32,036 nucleotides of DNA from Caulobacteraceae bacterium (GTDB taxonomy: Bacteria; Pseudomonadota; Alphaproteobacteria; Caulobacterales; Caulobacteraceae), in NCBI GenBank assembly GCA_003164925.1, contig PLRV01000024.1:41357-73392 (forward strand), in the 5' to 3' direction. A model generated the notes under the pieces. It was not told where the DNA came from. It saw only the letters and a program-made list of their open reading frames with translations, and did no database searches. Shown here piece by piece: positions 1 through 7,640 of the stretch. The number at the start of each line of letters is the position of its first letter. The stretch's first letter is position 1. A program made the translations under genes and the position numbers.

Positions 1-117
1 GGCGCGCCGATCGATCCCAAGCTTGGGCGCAAGGCTTTCACCACCACCTGGGTGTCGGCCATCGTGTTCGCCATCGGCTGGCTGGTCTGGCATTTCCACC
101 TGATCAAGCTGGGCTAG
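1..117 (+). CDS. 3' end of a small membrane protein, DUF1467-like (partial)
   Basis: The frame is open from the first base and ends at TAG 115-117, giving 38 C-terminal residues. The visible part has a basic, proline-containing stretch (DPKLGRK) followed by one hydrophobic helix rich in V, I, A and W, then a short polar tail. DUF1467 proteins are short two-helix membrane proteins, and in alphaproteobacteria they often lie just upstream of proS and lolC, as here. The family call rests on that context and on the helix pattern, because the N-terminus is outside the window. Function is unknown. Confidence 0.6.
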   Translation, partial: GAPIDPKLGRKAFTTTWVSAIVFAIGWLVWHFHLIKLG

Positions 118-152
118 CCAACAGGGTCCCGGCAAGGCTAACTGCGCGCCCT

Positions 153-201
153 GGAGCACGATGGGGCTGGATGGAATCATCCAGCCGTTGAATCGTGCTC
201 C
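153..201. repeat. Composite palindrome downstream of the DUF1467-like gene
   Basis: There is a 10-bp outer stem (GGAGCACGAT 153-162 with ATCGTGCTCC 192-201) and a separate perfect 9-bp inner stem (GGCTGGATG 165-173 with CATCCAGCC 178-186) around the loop GAAT. The outer arm shares AGCACGAT with the palindrome at 4886. It could fold as a strong RNA hairpin and end transcription, but no U-run follows. It is probably a member of the dispersed palindrome family seen elsewhere in the window. Confidence 0.7.
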
Positions 202-214
202 AGCATCATAAATT

Positions 215-265
215 TAGAGCCTGTTGTACGGCGAAACCGCCCACACTTTCGCCTAACAGGCTCTA
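215..265. repeat. Composite palindrome with TAGAGC/GCTCTA tips upstream of proS
   Basis: There is an 11-bp outer stem (TAGAGCCTGTT 215-225 with AACAGGCTCTA 255-265) and a 7-bp inner stem (GGCGAAA 230-236 with TTTCGCC 247-253). It lies 19 bp before the proS start, immediately after the palindrome at 153. Possible roles are a terminator for the upstream gene or a structured proS leader. The tips match those of the elements at 4886 and 30040. Confidence 0.75.
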
Positions 266-284
266 GTCACGCACGGATTCCCTC

Positions 285-1604
285 ATGCGCCTGTCGCGCT
301 TCTTTTTGCCTGTCCTGAAGGAAACCCCCTCCGAGGCCCAGATCGTCTCGCACCGGCTGATGCTGCGCGCGGGTCTGATCCGGCAGGAGGCCGCCGGCAT
401 CTACGCCTGGCTGCCGCTCGGCTTTCGGGTGCTCAAGAAAATCGAGCAGATCGTACGCGAGGAGATGAACCGGGCCGGCGCGATCGAGCTTCTGATGCCC
501 ACCCTGCAGCTAGCCGACTTGTGGCGGGAATCGGGGCGGTACGACGCCTACGGGCCGGAGATGCTGCGCATCCTGGACCGGCACGAGCGCGAGCTGCTGT
601 ATGGGCCGACCAATGAAGAGATGATCACAGAGATCTTTCGGTCTTCTGTCCGCTCTTACAAGGACTTGCCGAAGAATCTTTATCACATTCAATGGAAATT
701 CCGCGACGAGCAGCGCCCCCGGTTCGGCGTGATGCGCGGACGCGAGTTCCTGATGAAGGACGCCTATTCCTTCGACGTGGACGAGGCGGGCGCCCGCCAC
801 AGCTACAACCAGATGTTTGTGGCCTACCTGCGCACCTTCGGCCGGATGGGCCTGAAGGCCATTCCCATGCGGGCCGAGACCGGTCCGATTGGGGGCGACC
901 TGTCGCACGAGTTCATCGTGCTGGCGGAAACAGGCGAGTCCGGCGTGTTTTGCGACCGGCGGGTGCTCGACCTGCCCATACCCGGTGAGGACGTGGACTA
1001 CGACGGCGACCTGTCGCCCGTCATCGAGCAATGGACCAACCTGTACGCCGCCACCGAGGACGTGCATGAGCCAGCCCGCTATGAGCGCGAGACCCGGCCG
1101 GAAGACCGTCTGCAGACCCGCGGCATCGAAGTGGGCCAGGTGTTTTATTTCGGCGACAAATATTCCAAGCCCATGAAGGCCTTGATCACAGGTCCCGATG
1201 GCGTGGAGCGGCCGGCCCAGATGGGCTCCTACGGCGTGGGCGTCTCGCGCCTGCTGGGCGCCATCATCGAGGCCAGTCATGACGACAAGGGCATCGTCTG
1301 GCCAGACGCCGTGGCGCCGTTCGGCGTGGGCATCGTCAATCTGAGGCCCGGCGACGGGGCCGTGGACGCGGCCTGCGCCCAGGCCTACGCCGCGCTGAGC
1401 AAGGCTGGGCTTGATCCGCTGCTGGACGACACCGACGAGCGGGTGGGCGCCAAGTTCGCGGTCATGGACTTGATCGGCCTGCCCTGGCAGCTGATCATTG
1501 GCCCCAAAGGCCTGGCGGACGGGGTGGTCGAACTCAAGCGCCGGTCATCTGGCGACAAACAATCCCTGCCTCTGGCAGAGGCCCTAAAGGTGCTTGGAGC
1601 GTGA
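285..1604 (+). CDS. proS: Proline--tRNA ligase (short alphaproteobacterial ProS)
   Basis: This cytoplasmic class II aminoacyl-tRNA synthetase charges tRNA-Pro with proline. The 439-residue protein has the catalytic core with GPTNEE at 107-112, motif 2 (FRDEQRPR, 139-146) and motif 3 (GSYGVGVSR, 314-322). It ends in a C-terminal anticodon-binding domain of about 100 residues ([16 protein letters not shown]). E. coli-type ProS is about 570 residues and carries an editing insert between motifs 2 and 3. That insert is missing here, as is usual in alphaproteobacteria. The start is ATG 285, with no strong Shine-Dalgarno sequence and a palindrome just upstream. The stop TGA overlaps the GTG start of lolC, so the genes are probably co-translated. 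Confidence 0.96.
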   Translation: MRLSRFFLPVLKETPSEAQIVSHRLMLRAGLIRQEAAGIYAWLPLGFRVLKKIEQIVREEMNRAGAIELLMPTLQLADLWRESGRYDAYGPEMLRILDRHERELLYGPTNEEMITEIFRSSVRSYKDLPKNLYHIQWKFRDEQRPRFGVMRGREFLMKDAYSFDVDEAGARHSYNQMFVAYLRTFGRMGLKAIPMRAETGPIGGDLSHEFIVLAETGESGVFCDRRVLDLPIPGEDVDYDGDLSPVIEQWTNLYAATEDVHEPARYERETRPEDRLQTRGIEVGQVFYFGDKYSKPMKALITGPDGVERPAQMGSYGVGVSRLLGAIIEASHDDKGIVWPDAVAPFGVGIVNLRPGDGAVDAACAQAYAALSKAGLDPLLDDTDERVGAKFAVMDLIGLPWQLIIGPKGLADGVVELKRRSSGDKQSLPLAEALKVLGA

Positions 1605-2890
1605 AGGAGGGCCTTCGCCCCGCGGGCGCCTTCAGCGGCTGGGAGCGCGCCATCGCCGGACGCTACCTGCGCGCCAAGCGCAAGGACGGCGGCGTGGCGA
1701 TCATTTCGCTTATTTCCTTCATCGGCATTACCCTGGCCGTGGCGGTCCTGATCATCGTGATGTCGGTGATGAACGGCTTTCGCGCCGAGCTGCTCGACCG
1801 CATTCTGGGCTTCAATGGCCATGCCTATGTGGGCGGCCCTCCGCTCAACAATCCGGCAAGCCGCGAGCAGGTCCTTCGCGCGGTGCGGCAGGTCCCGGGG
1901 GTGGTTCAGGCCGTGCCCATGGTCGAAGCTGAAGCCCTGGCTCAGGGTCCCGACAACATCACCGGCGCGGTGGTGCGCGGCGTCACGCCATCGGATCTGA
2001 AGTCGATCAAGATCGTGTCCGGCAACATCAAGCACGGTTCGCTCGACGGTTTTGGCGCAGGCGACTACGGCGGGGACCTTGTGTTGTTGGGCGATCGTCT
2101 GGCCAATCAGCTGGGGGTGCAGGCCGGCGATCCGGTGACCCTGGTCTCGCCCAGCGGCTCATCCACGGCGTTCGGCTCGGTCTCGGCCGAGAAGAAGACC
2201 TACACGGTGGGCGGGATCTTCAGCGTGGGCATGTCCGAATACGATCAGACCTTCATCTACATGCCCCTGGCCCAGGCCCAGCTGTTCTTTGGCCGCGACC
2301 AGGGCGTGGATGTGATCCAGATCATGCTGGACGATCCTGACCGGATCGGCGCGGTCAAGCCGCTGATCGCCCAGGCCGCCGGGCCCGGCGCCGCGGTTAC
2401 CGATTGGCGAGACAAAAACCAGAGCTTCTTCAACGCCCTGCAGGTTGAACGCAATACGATGCGGCTTATCCTGCTGCTGATCGTGGCCATAGCCGCGGCC
2501 AACATTATTTCGGGCTTGGTCATGCTGGTGAAGAACAAGGGCCGGGATATCGCCATCCTGCGCACCATGGGCGCCAGCCGGGGCGCGATCTTGCGAATCT
2601 TCTTCCTTTCGGGCGCCACGGTAGGGGCGCTCGGAACCCTGGCGGGGCTGATCTTAGGCGTGCTGTTTTGCGCCTATATCGAGCGGATCCAGAAGTTCGT
2701 GGAGTGGGCTACAGGCTCGGACGTGTTCAACGCCGACGTTTACTTCCTGGCGCACATTCCGGCCAAGATCGACTGGTCCGAGGTGGCTTTCATCACCCTT
2801 CTGTCCCTGGCCATGTCGTTCCTGGCCACTTTACCGCCCGCTTGGCGCGCCTCGCGCCTCGATCCGGTGGAGGCCTTGCGCTATGAGTGA
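1601..2890 (+). CDS. lolC: Lipoprotein-releasing ABC transporter permease (LolC/LolE family)
   Basis: This inner-membrane permease of the Lol system moves outer-membrane lipoproteins from the inner membrane to LolA. The 429 residues show a MacB/FtsX-type layout: a first membrane helix at about 35-57, a large periplasmic domain, and three C-terminal helices near 288-310, 330-352 and 393-413. It ends in the family-typical [11 protein letters not shown]. Many alphaproteobacteria have one such permease in place of separate LolC and LolE, and only one is present here. The GTG start overlaps the proS stop by 4 nt. An AGGAGG lies just inside the gene (1605-1610) with no start codon behind it, so GTG 1601 with AAAGG at 1586-1590 is preferred. 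It overlaps lolD by 8 nt. Confidence 0.93.
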   Translation: MKEGLRPAGAFSGWERAIAGRYLRAKRKDGGVAIISLISFIGITLAVAVLIIVMSVMNGFRAELLDRILGFNGHAYVGGPPLNNPASREQVLRAVRQVPGVVQAVPMVEAEALAQGPDNITGAVVRGVTPSDLKSIKIVSGNIKHGSLDGFGAGDYGGDLVLLGDRLANQLGVQAGDPVTLVSPSGSSTAFGSVSAEKKTYTVGGIFSVGMSEYDQTFIYMPLAQAQLFFGRDQGVDVIQIMLDDPDRIGAVKPLIAQAAGPGAAVTDWRDKNQSFFNALQVERNTMRLILLLIVAIAAANIISGLVMLVKNKGRDIAILRTMGASRGAILRIFFLSGATVGALGTLAGLILGVLFCAYIERIQKFVEWATGSDVFNADVYFLAHIPAKIDWSEVAFITLLSLAMSFLATLPPAWRASRLDPVEALRYE

Positions 2891-3572
2891 CCCGGTCCTG
2901 TCCTTGCGTGGGCTGGAGCGCTCCTATCTGTCCGGCGGTCGCACGCTCGAGGTGCTGCGCGGGGTGGATTTGGACGTCTATCCGGGCGAACTGGTGGGGC
3001 TCATCGGGCCGTCCGGGTCGGGCAAGTCCAGCTTGCTCCACGCCGCCGGGCTCCTCGAGAAACCTGACGCCGGGCTGATCGCCATCGACGGGCGCAATTG
3101 CGCCAAGCTGAACGAGACGGCGCGGACGCGCCTTCGGCTGGGCCATATCGGCTTTGTCTACCAGTTCCACCACCTGTTGCCGGAGTTCTCGGCCCTGGAC
3201 AATGTCGCCTTGCCCCAGCGCATCGCCGGCAAGAGCAAGGGCCAGGCGCGCGCTCGGGCCCAGGCCCTGCTGGAGCAGCTCGGTCTGGGGCAGCGCCTGA
3301 CCCACCAGCCGGCCCAGCTTTCCGGCGGGGAGCAGCAGCGGGTGGCCTTCGCCCGGGCCCTGGCCAACGATCCCTTGATCGTGATGGCCGATGAGCCCAC
3401 GGGCAATTTGGATCCGCACACCTCCGCGGCGGTGTTCGACAACCTGCACCAGCTTTGCCGTTCCCATGGAGTGGCGGCCTTGATCGCGACCCACAATCTG
3501 GAGTTGGCGCGGCATATGGACCGCGTGTTCAGCCTGGTTGACGGACGCCTGGTTCAACAAAGCTTCAGCTAG
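2883..3572 (+). CDS. lolD: Lipoprotein-releasing ABC transporter ATPase LolD
   Basis: This cytoplasmic ATPase powers the LolC-type permease encoded just before it. The 229 residues contain Walker A GPSGSGKS (42-49), the Q-loop at Q94, the ABC signature LSGGEQ (146-151), Walker B ending in MADE (168-171) and the H-loop H204. YQFHHLLPEFSALDNV, after the Q-loop, is the usual LolD pattern. ATG 2883 lies inside the end of lolC, which implies translational coupling within the proS-lolC-lolD operon. The TAG stop is the first of several TAG-tipped palindromic sequences. Confidence 0.96.
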   Translation: MSDPVLSLRGLERSYLSGGRTLEVLRGVDLDVYPGELVGLIGPSGSGKSSLLHAAGLLEKPDAGLIAIDGRNCAKLNETARTRLRLGHIGFVYQFHHLLPEFSALDNVALPQRIAGKSKGQARARAQALLEQLGLGQRLTHQPAQLSGGEQQRVAFARALANDPLIVMADEPTGNLDPHTSAAVFDNLHQLCRSHGVAALIATHNLELARHMDRVFSLVDGRLVQQSFS

Positions 3573-3640
3573 GGCCGGATTTTCGGCTAGAGCCATTTCC
3601 GATCTGATCGATTCGATAGGATCGAACAAAAATGGCTCCA
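3570..3640. repeat. Palindromes at the lolD 3' end
   Basis: A short imperfect hairpin starts with the lolD stop codon (TAGGGCCG 3570-3577, CGGCTA to 3589). It is followed by a larger element whose arms GAGCCATTT (3590-3598) and AAATGGCTC (3630-3638) pair perfectly, with an inner CGATC/GATCG stem (3600-3604 and 3620-3624). It is a likely transcription terminator for the proS-lolCD operon. It is related to the elements at 215, 3652, 4886, 7215 and 30040. Confidence 0.7.
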
Positions 3641-3651
3641 CTTCATATAGT

Positions 3652-3703
3652 TAGAGCATTTTTTGATCCGATAACCGCGTCACGCTTATCGGAAAATTCT
3701 CTA
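3652..3703. repeat. TAGAG/CTCTA palindrome with inner stem
   Basis: The outer arms TAGAG-C-ATTTT (from 3652) and AAAAT-T-CTCTA (ending 3703) pair with one mismatch. The inner arms CCGATAA (3668-3674) and TTATCGG (3686-3692) are perfect. It is a tandem partner of the element ending at 3640. It lies between lolD and the ParA-like gene and is probably untranslated. Confidence 0.7.
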
Positions 3704-3865
3704 GGCGATTGCGGCTAAACCCGCTGTGCTCCAGCCGCCTCAGCTGTGCCCAAAAAGATATCAAGCAGCCTTGGGGCCCGGTGTTTCATTATCCGAATCT
3801 TACCTCTAGTCTTGACGGCACATGTCAAGGCGCGCTTTTTGCCCGGATAGCTCGGGGAGGGCGCG

Positions 3866-4579
3866 GTGCGAACTTTAGCAATTCTGTCGCAAAAGGGCGG
3901 AACGGGGAAGACGACGGTGGCGATTCATCTCGCCGTCGCGGCCCACGAAAAAGGCCGACGCACGCTGATCGCCGATCTTGATCCTCAGAGATCCGCCACC
4001 GAGTGGCGGAGGATGCGCGAGGCGGAGTCCCCCGCCCTGATCGAAGCCAAGGCGGGCACCCTGTTTGTGGCCAGCCATACGGCCGAACGCACCGGCGTGG
4101 ATCTGATGGTCCTCGACACGCGCCCTGCGCAGGACAGCGACGTTGCCGAAGCGGTGCGTCTGGCCGACCTCTGCCTTCTGGTCCTGCGTCCATCCTTTTT
4201 CGACATCAAGGCCATCGGCCGTTCCCTCGAGATGGCGCGCGCCATGGGCAAGCCGGCGATGTTTGTGGTCAATCAGGCCCCGCCGCAGCGGGAGCATCGC
4301 GAGCCGCCAGCAGTCTTAGAAACGGTCGCGGCCCTGCGCGAAATGGGCGCGCCTTTGGCTCCGGTGGGCCTGCGATCCCGCAACATCTATCAAAGCGCCG
4401 TGGCCAAGGGCCTGACGGCCCAGGAGATGGCGACCGACAGCACCGCGGCCCAGGAGGTCAACCTGCTTTGGGCGCACATCGAGCAGGCGCTGTGGCCTTC
4501 AGCCGACAGTCGGCAGACCTCCAAGGCCGCGCCGCTGGTGAGGCGGCCGAGCCTGAGCGAAACCATGGCTGCTCAATAG
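3866..4579 (+). CDS. Orphan ParA-family ATPase
   Basis: This 237-residue P-loop ATPase belongs to the ParA/MinD superfamily. It has the deviant Walker A motif KGGTGKTT (10-17), with the signature lysine K10 and catalytic-loop lysine K15. It also has the A' region ADLDPQRSA (36-44) and a Walker B-like LMVLDTRP (80-87). The C-terminal 30 residues are polar and look disordered. No parB gene and no obvious parS site are adjacent, so it is not the main chromosome segregation operon. A GGGGAGG at 3854-3860, 5 nt upstream, supports the GTG start. It precedes the Flp pilin gene by 132 bp. It could position a surface structure or a protein cluster, but its cargo is unknown. Confidence 0.85.
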   Translation: MRTLAILSQKGGTGKTTVAIHLAVAAHEKGRRTLIADLDPQRSATEWRRMREAESPALIEAKAGTLFVASHTAERTGVDLMVLDTRPAQDSDVAEAVRLADLCLLVLRPSFFDIKAIGRSLEMARAMGKPAMFVVNQAPPQREHREPPAVLETVAALREMGAPLAPVGLRSRNIYQSAVAKGLTAQEMATDSTAAQEVNLLWAHIEQALWPSADSRQTSKAAPLVRRPSLSETMAAQ

Positions 4580-4616
4580 ACAGCTTGCGGCTGCATAGGT
4601 CGGCGACCGAGTTTCG

Positions 4617-4632
4617 TTAGGCGAAGTTTAAC
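4617..4632 (+). promoter_or_regulatory. Candidate CtrA-binding site upstream of the Flp pilin gene
   Basis: TTAG at 4617-4620, seven bases, then TTAAC at 4628-4632 match the CtrA consensus TTAA-N7-TTAAC with one mismatch. The site is 80 bp before the pilin ATG, a reasonable place for a cell-cycle-controlled activator site. In Caulobacter crescentus the main pilin gene pilA is CtrA-activated. The match is visible in the sequence; binding is inferred. Confidence 0.5.
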
Positions 4633-4711
4633 CAGCTTTTCCTATTCTGAAGCTGATGGGCGGCGCTTAAAAAGCAACGCAGCGGCCCTCTATAGTGTGA
4701 GAGGGACTGGG

Positions 4712-4888
4712 ATGGCGCGTTTTTTGGCTCGTTTCCGCAAGGATTGTTCCGGCGCGACCGCCATTGAGTACGGTTTGATCGCCTTTTTGGTCGCCGTGGC
4801 GATCATCAGCGGCGCGAGCGCCATTGGCGCCGCCGTGAACAGCACGCTGCAAACCGATAGCGCCAAAGTCGCCGCAGCCGGATCCTAG
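4712..4888 (+). CDS. Flp/type IVb pilin subunit, solitary
   Basis: This 58-residue pre-pilin has a short basic leader (MARFLARFRKDCSG) followed by ATAIEYGLIAFLVAVAIIS, the Flp pilin N-terminal helix. TadV/CpaA-type peptidases cleave after the glycine, here G14, which leaves glutamate at position 5 of the mature chain (E19) next to a tyrosine, as in all Flp pilins. The tail (AVNSTLQTDSAKVAAAGS) is short and polar. ATG 4712 with an upstream GAGAGGG is preferred to an in-frame GTG at 4697. No tad/cpa assembly genes are nearby, so it would need a Tad machine encoded elsewhere. The TAG stop is the left tip of a palindrome. Confidence 0.9.
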   Translation: MARFLARFRKDCSGATAIEYGLIAFLVAVAIISGASAIGAAVNSTLQTDSAKVAAAGS

Positions 4889-4935
4889 AGCACGATTCAG
4901 CGTTTAGGCGATTCCGCCTAAACCCATCGGCTCTA
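4886..4935. repeat. Palindrome between convergent genes that supplies both stop codons
   Basis: The tips TAGAGC (4886-4891) and GCTCTA (4930-4935) flank an inner perfect 9-bp stem, GTTTAGGCG (4902-4910) with CGCCTAAAC (4915-4923), around the loop ATTC. The TAG of the left tip is the stop of the plus-strand pilin gene, and the TAG of the right tip, read on the minus strand, is the stop of the epimerase gene. A bidirectional terminator is the simplest reading. Confidence 0.8.
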
Positions 4936-5838
4936 GCCGACCAGGGCTATGCTCATGGACAGCGCTGCGGTCTGGGCCGGCCCGATCGTCATGATGCCGG
5001 GTTTGGCGTCGAGGTCGCCCAGAAAATCTTTCGGGTCGGCCACGCCATGCCAGGGCTCGATGCAGACGAAGCCGGCGCCGGGCTTGCTCCACACGCCCAG
5101 ACGGCGGGTTTGCGGGAAGGCGATTTCCAGTTGCGGACCGGTCCGCGCGCCGTAGCGGAGCTTTGCGCTGCGAACCGGGTCGAAGATGACGGCGTCCGCG
5201 GCGAACAGCGCGTCGCCCAGCGGCAGGTCGCATCCCCGCACCGGCGTGGCGAACGGCGTCGGCAGCACCAGGCCGTCTTGGCTCAGCCGACGGATGGGCT
5301 CCGGCTCAGGCTCGTCGAACGCCAATCGGTGCTCCGATCGCGGCTGGCCATAAGGCAGTGGCCAGCGAAAGGCCGGGTGAAATCCGAAACTGGCCAGCAT
5401 CGGCCCGTTCGTGTCCAGATTGCCGATGAGCACGCCGATGGTCAGCGTGCGTTCGCTTATGGAAAAGCGGATGTCGAGCTGAAAGCGGAAGGGATAGACG
5501 GCGAAGGTCGCGGGGCTCCAATTCAGCCGGAACGTGGCGGCGTCCGTCCGCTGCTCCATAATCTCGAACAGGCTGCGCCGGGCAAAGCCGTGCCGGGACA
5601 GGGCATAGCTCTGGCCTTGCCAACGGAAGCGGCCGCCCGCCAGCTCGCCGACGATGGGGAACAGGACCGGCGCCCTTCCGGTCCAGACGGCGGCGTCGCC
5701 GTTCCAAAGCAGATCTCGCCCCGCTACGTCCTGCAGCCCATGCAGTTCAGCGCCCATGGGATCGATTTGGGCGGCTAAGCCGTTAGAGCCTATCGACACC
5801 AGGCGACGGTTATCGGCTATCGTCGTTTGATCGACCAA
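4933..5838 (-). CDS. Aldose 1-epimerase family protein
   Basis: This galactose-mutarotase-like beta-sandwich protein (COG2017) of about 301 residues probably interconverts anomers of a hexose or hexose-6-phosphate in the cytoplasm. The expected features are an N-terminal IDPMGAELHGLQD, then LFPIVGE, SRHGFARR (H83), FGFHPAFRWP (H154) and CIEPWHGVAD (E261, the usual catalytic glutamate), counted from the chosen start. That start is TTG 5838, with GGAGG (plus-strand CCTCC 5846-5850) at 7-nt spacing. The frame is open to a GTG at 5883, which would add 15 residues without family resemblance. It is divergent from the Nramp gene, so both promoters must lie in the short gap. Substrate specificity cannot be read from the sequence. 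Confidence 0.88.
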   Translation of the reverse strand: MVDQTTIADNRRLVSIGSNGLAAQIDPMGAELHGLQDVAGRDLLWNGDAAVWTGRAPVLFPIVGELAGGRFRWQGQSYALSRHGFARRSLFEIMEQRTDAATFRLNWSPATFAVYPFRFQLDIRFSISERTLTIGVLIGNLDTNGPMLASFGFHPAFRWPLPYGQPRSEHRLAFDEPEPEPIRRLSQDGLVLPTPFATPVRGCDLPLGDALFAADAVIFDPVRSAKLRYGARTGPQLEIAFPQTRRLGVWSKPGAGFVCIEPWHGVADPKDFLGDLDAKPGIMTIGPAQTAALSMSIALVG

Positions 5839-5903
5839 ACCGGGGCCTCCAGCGTCGCCGTCATTCGCGCCGGCCACGTTCACTATCAGCCACGCGAGCC
5901 TGC

Positions 5904-7217
5904 ATGAAGTCTCCTCAGCGCGACCCCGATCAATCGCCGGCGACCAGCCGGCTTCAAATCTTCTGGGATCGCGTTAAGGAACATCCCCTGGCGCGCGTCG
6001 GCCCGGGGCTGATCACGGGCGTCGCCGACGACGATCCCAGCGGAATCGCCACCTATTCGCAGGCAGGGGCCCAGTTCGGCCTCAATATGCTGTGGACCAT
6101 GCCGCTGTGCTTTCCACTGATGGCGGCCATTCAGTCCATTTGCGCGCGGATTGGCCGGGTGACCGGCAAGGGTCTGGCGGCCAACATCAAGACGGCGTTC
6201 CCGCCCGTGGTGTTGCGTTCGGTCATCCTGCTCCTGCTGGTGGCCAACACCCTCAATATCGCCGCCGACGTCGCGGCCATGGGCGAGGTGGGCGAACTGG
6301 TCACCGGCGTGAACCGACATTTCATGACCCTGGTGTTCGTGATCGGCTCGCTCGTCCTGCAGGTGTTCGTGCCCTACCACCGCTATGTGGCGTTCCTGAA
6401 GTGGCTCACCCTGTCGTTGCTCGCCTATGCGGCGGTGCTGTTCACGGTGCACGTTCCGTGGGGCCAGGTCGCGCTGCGCACGGTCTGGCCGAAATTCACC
6501 CTCAACGCCACGTCCGCGGCGGTTGTCGTGGGCGTGTTCGGCACGACCATCAGCCCCTACCTGTTTTTCTGGCAGGCCTCCGAAGAGGTGGAGGACATGC
6601 GCCGTTCAGGCGGGCAGGCGCTCATCAACAAACGCTCCGTGGCCAAGGCGGAGCTGCGCCGCATCAAATGGGACACCTGGAGCGGGATGTTCTACTCCGA
6701 CATCACCGCCTTTTTCATCATCCTGGCGACGGCGGTGACGCTCAATGTGCACGGCATTACCAACATCAACACGGCGGCGCAGGCGGCGACGGCGCTTCGG
6801 CCCCTGGCGGGTCAGTTCGCCTTTTTGCTGTTTACGATCGGCCTGCTGGGCGTGGGTCTGATCGGTGTTCCGGTGCTGGCCGGCTCAGGCGCCTACGCCC
6901 TGGCCGAAGCCATGGGCTGGAAGGAGGGGCTGGAACGCAAGACGGCGGACGCCCGCGGGTTCTACAGCGTCATCGCGGTCAGCGTCCTGCTGGGCCTGGT
7001 GATCCAGTATTCCCCCATCAGTCCGATGAAGGCCCTGTTCTGGAGCGCGGTGATCAACGGCGTCGTCGCGGTTCCATTGATGGCCGTCATCATCCTTCTC
7101 GCCTCGAAAAAGAGCGTCATGGGCCCGTACACCGCCAGCCGCACCCTGGTGGTCCTGGGCTGGATCGCCACAGGCGTGATGGGCATAGCCGCCTGCGCGA
7201 TGTTCATCCCCAGCTAG
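5904..7217 (+). CDS. Nramp-family divalent metal ion transporter with non-canonical metal site
   Basis: This 437-residue protein has a LeuT-like fold of about 11 membrane helices and belongs to the Nramp group (COG1914). Helix 1 carries GVADDDPSGIATYSQAG: the aspartate-proline (D44-P45) and T50 of the DPGNxxT motif are kept, but glycine and asparagine become S46-G47. Helix 6, where classical Nramps have MPH, reads TTISPYLFFWQASEE (214-228), so the metal-binding methionine is missing. Classical Mn/Fe transport is therefore uncertain, and another cation such as Mg is possible. No SLC11-type regulator or metal-responsive element is visible. The TAG stop begins a palindrome. It is divergent from the epimerase gene. 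Confidence 0.88.
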   Translation: MKSPQRDPDQSPATSRLQIFWDRVKEHPLARVGPGLITGVADDDPSGIATYSQAGAQFGLNMLWTMPLCFPLMAAIQSICARIGRVTGKGLAANIKTAFPPVVLRSVILLLLVANTLNIAADVAAMGEVGELVTGVNRHFMTLVFVIGSLVLQVFVPYHRYVAFLKWLTLSLLAYAAVLFTVHVPWGQVALRTVWPKFTLNATSAAVVVGVFGTTISPYLFFWQASEEVEDMRRSGGQALINKRSVAKAELRRIKWDTWSGMFYSDITAFFIILATAVTLNVHGITNINTAAQAATALRPLAGQFAFLLFTIGLLGVGLIGVPVLAGSGAYALAEAMGWKEGLERKTADARGFYSVIAVSVLLGLVIQYSPISPMKALFWSAVINGVVAVPLMAVIILLASKKSVMGPYTASRTLVVLGWIATGVMGIAACAMFIPS

Positions 7218-7258
7218 AGCATTTTCCGATGAGTGTGACGCGCCGATTGGAAATGCTG
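7215..7258. repeat. Degenerate TAGAGC palindrome at the Nramp gene 3' end
   Basis: TAG 7215-7217 is the stop codon of the transporter gene. AGCATTT (7218-7224) pairs with AAATGCT (7251-7257), extended by CC/GG after one bulged T. The right tip has lost its CTA. It is a probable terminator, standing between the transporter gene and the convergent tRNA-Thr. Confidence 0.6.
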
Positions 7259-7273
7259 CTGGGTTTTCGGGCC

Positions 7274-7349
7274 TGGCGCCGGTTGCAGGATTCGAACCCG
7301 CGACCTTCGCTTTACAAAAGCGCTGCTCTACCAGCTGAGCTAAACCGGC
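7274..7349 (-). tRNA. tRNA-Thr (anticodon UGU)
   Basis: On the minus strand the 76 nt fold as a full cloverleaf. The acceptor stem GCCGGTT/AACCGGC is perfect, the D-arm is GCTC...GAGC, the anticodon loop is TTTGTAA with anticodon TGT (Thr, codon ACA), and the T-arm is GCGGG-TTCGAAT-CCTGC. The CCA end is encoded at 7274-7276. The discriminator is G. The top anticodon-stem pair (27-43) is a G-A mismatch; the other four pairs are good. Confidence 0.95.
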
Positions 7350-7640
7350 GACCTTAGGCCCGTACTGTCAGGCGTATAGCGGCGCCCGCCGTCCAGGGAA
7401 AGCCGCAAGGCGGATAGGCCGGCTGATAGACAAGGGTATGCTCAACAGCCTGGTCGGCCGAACGGGGCGGCGGCCGTTGTCCAAAGCCCCGCGCGGACGC
7501 CTCTTGTCACCCACCTAAACCCAGGCTCAGATCAACCCAGGACTCTCGTTGTGGCTGGATGAGAAACGGGGGGGCAGGTCACCGGCAATTGCTGACTCTT
7601 TTGAGACTCTGGGAAGGTCTGCTCTCGAGCCGGCCGGAGC

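Noticed and set aside
7350-7640. Possible small genes in the gap after the tRNA
   Set aside because: Open frames here are short, overlap each other and have no ribosome site or protein-like pattern.
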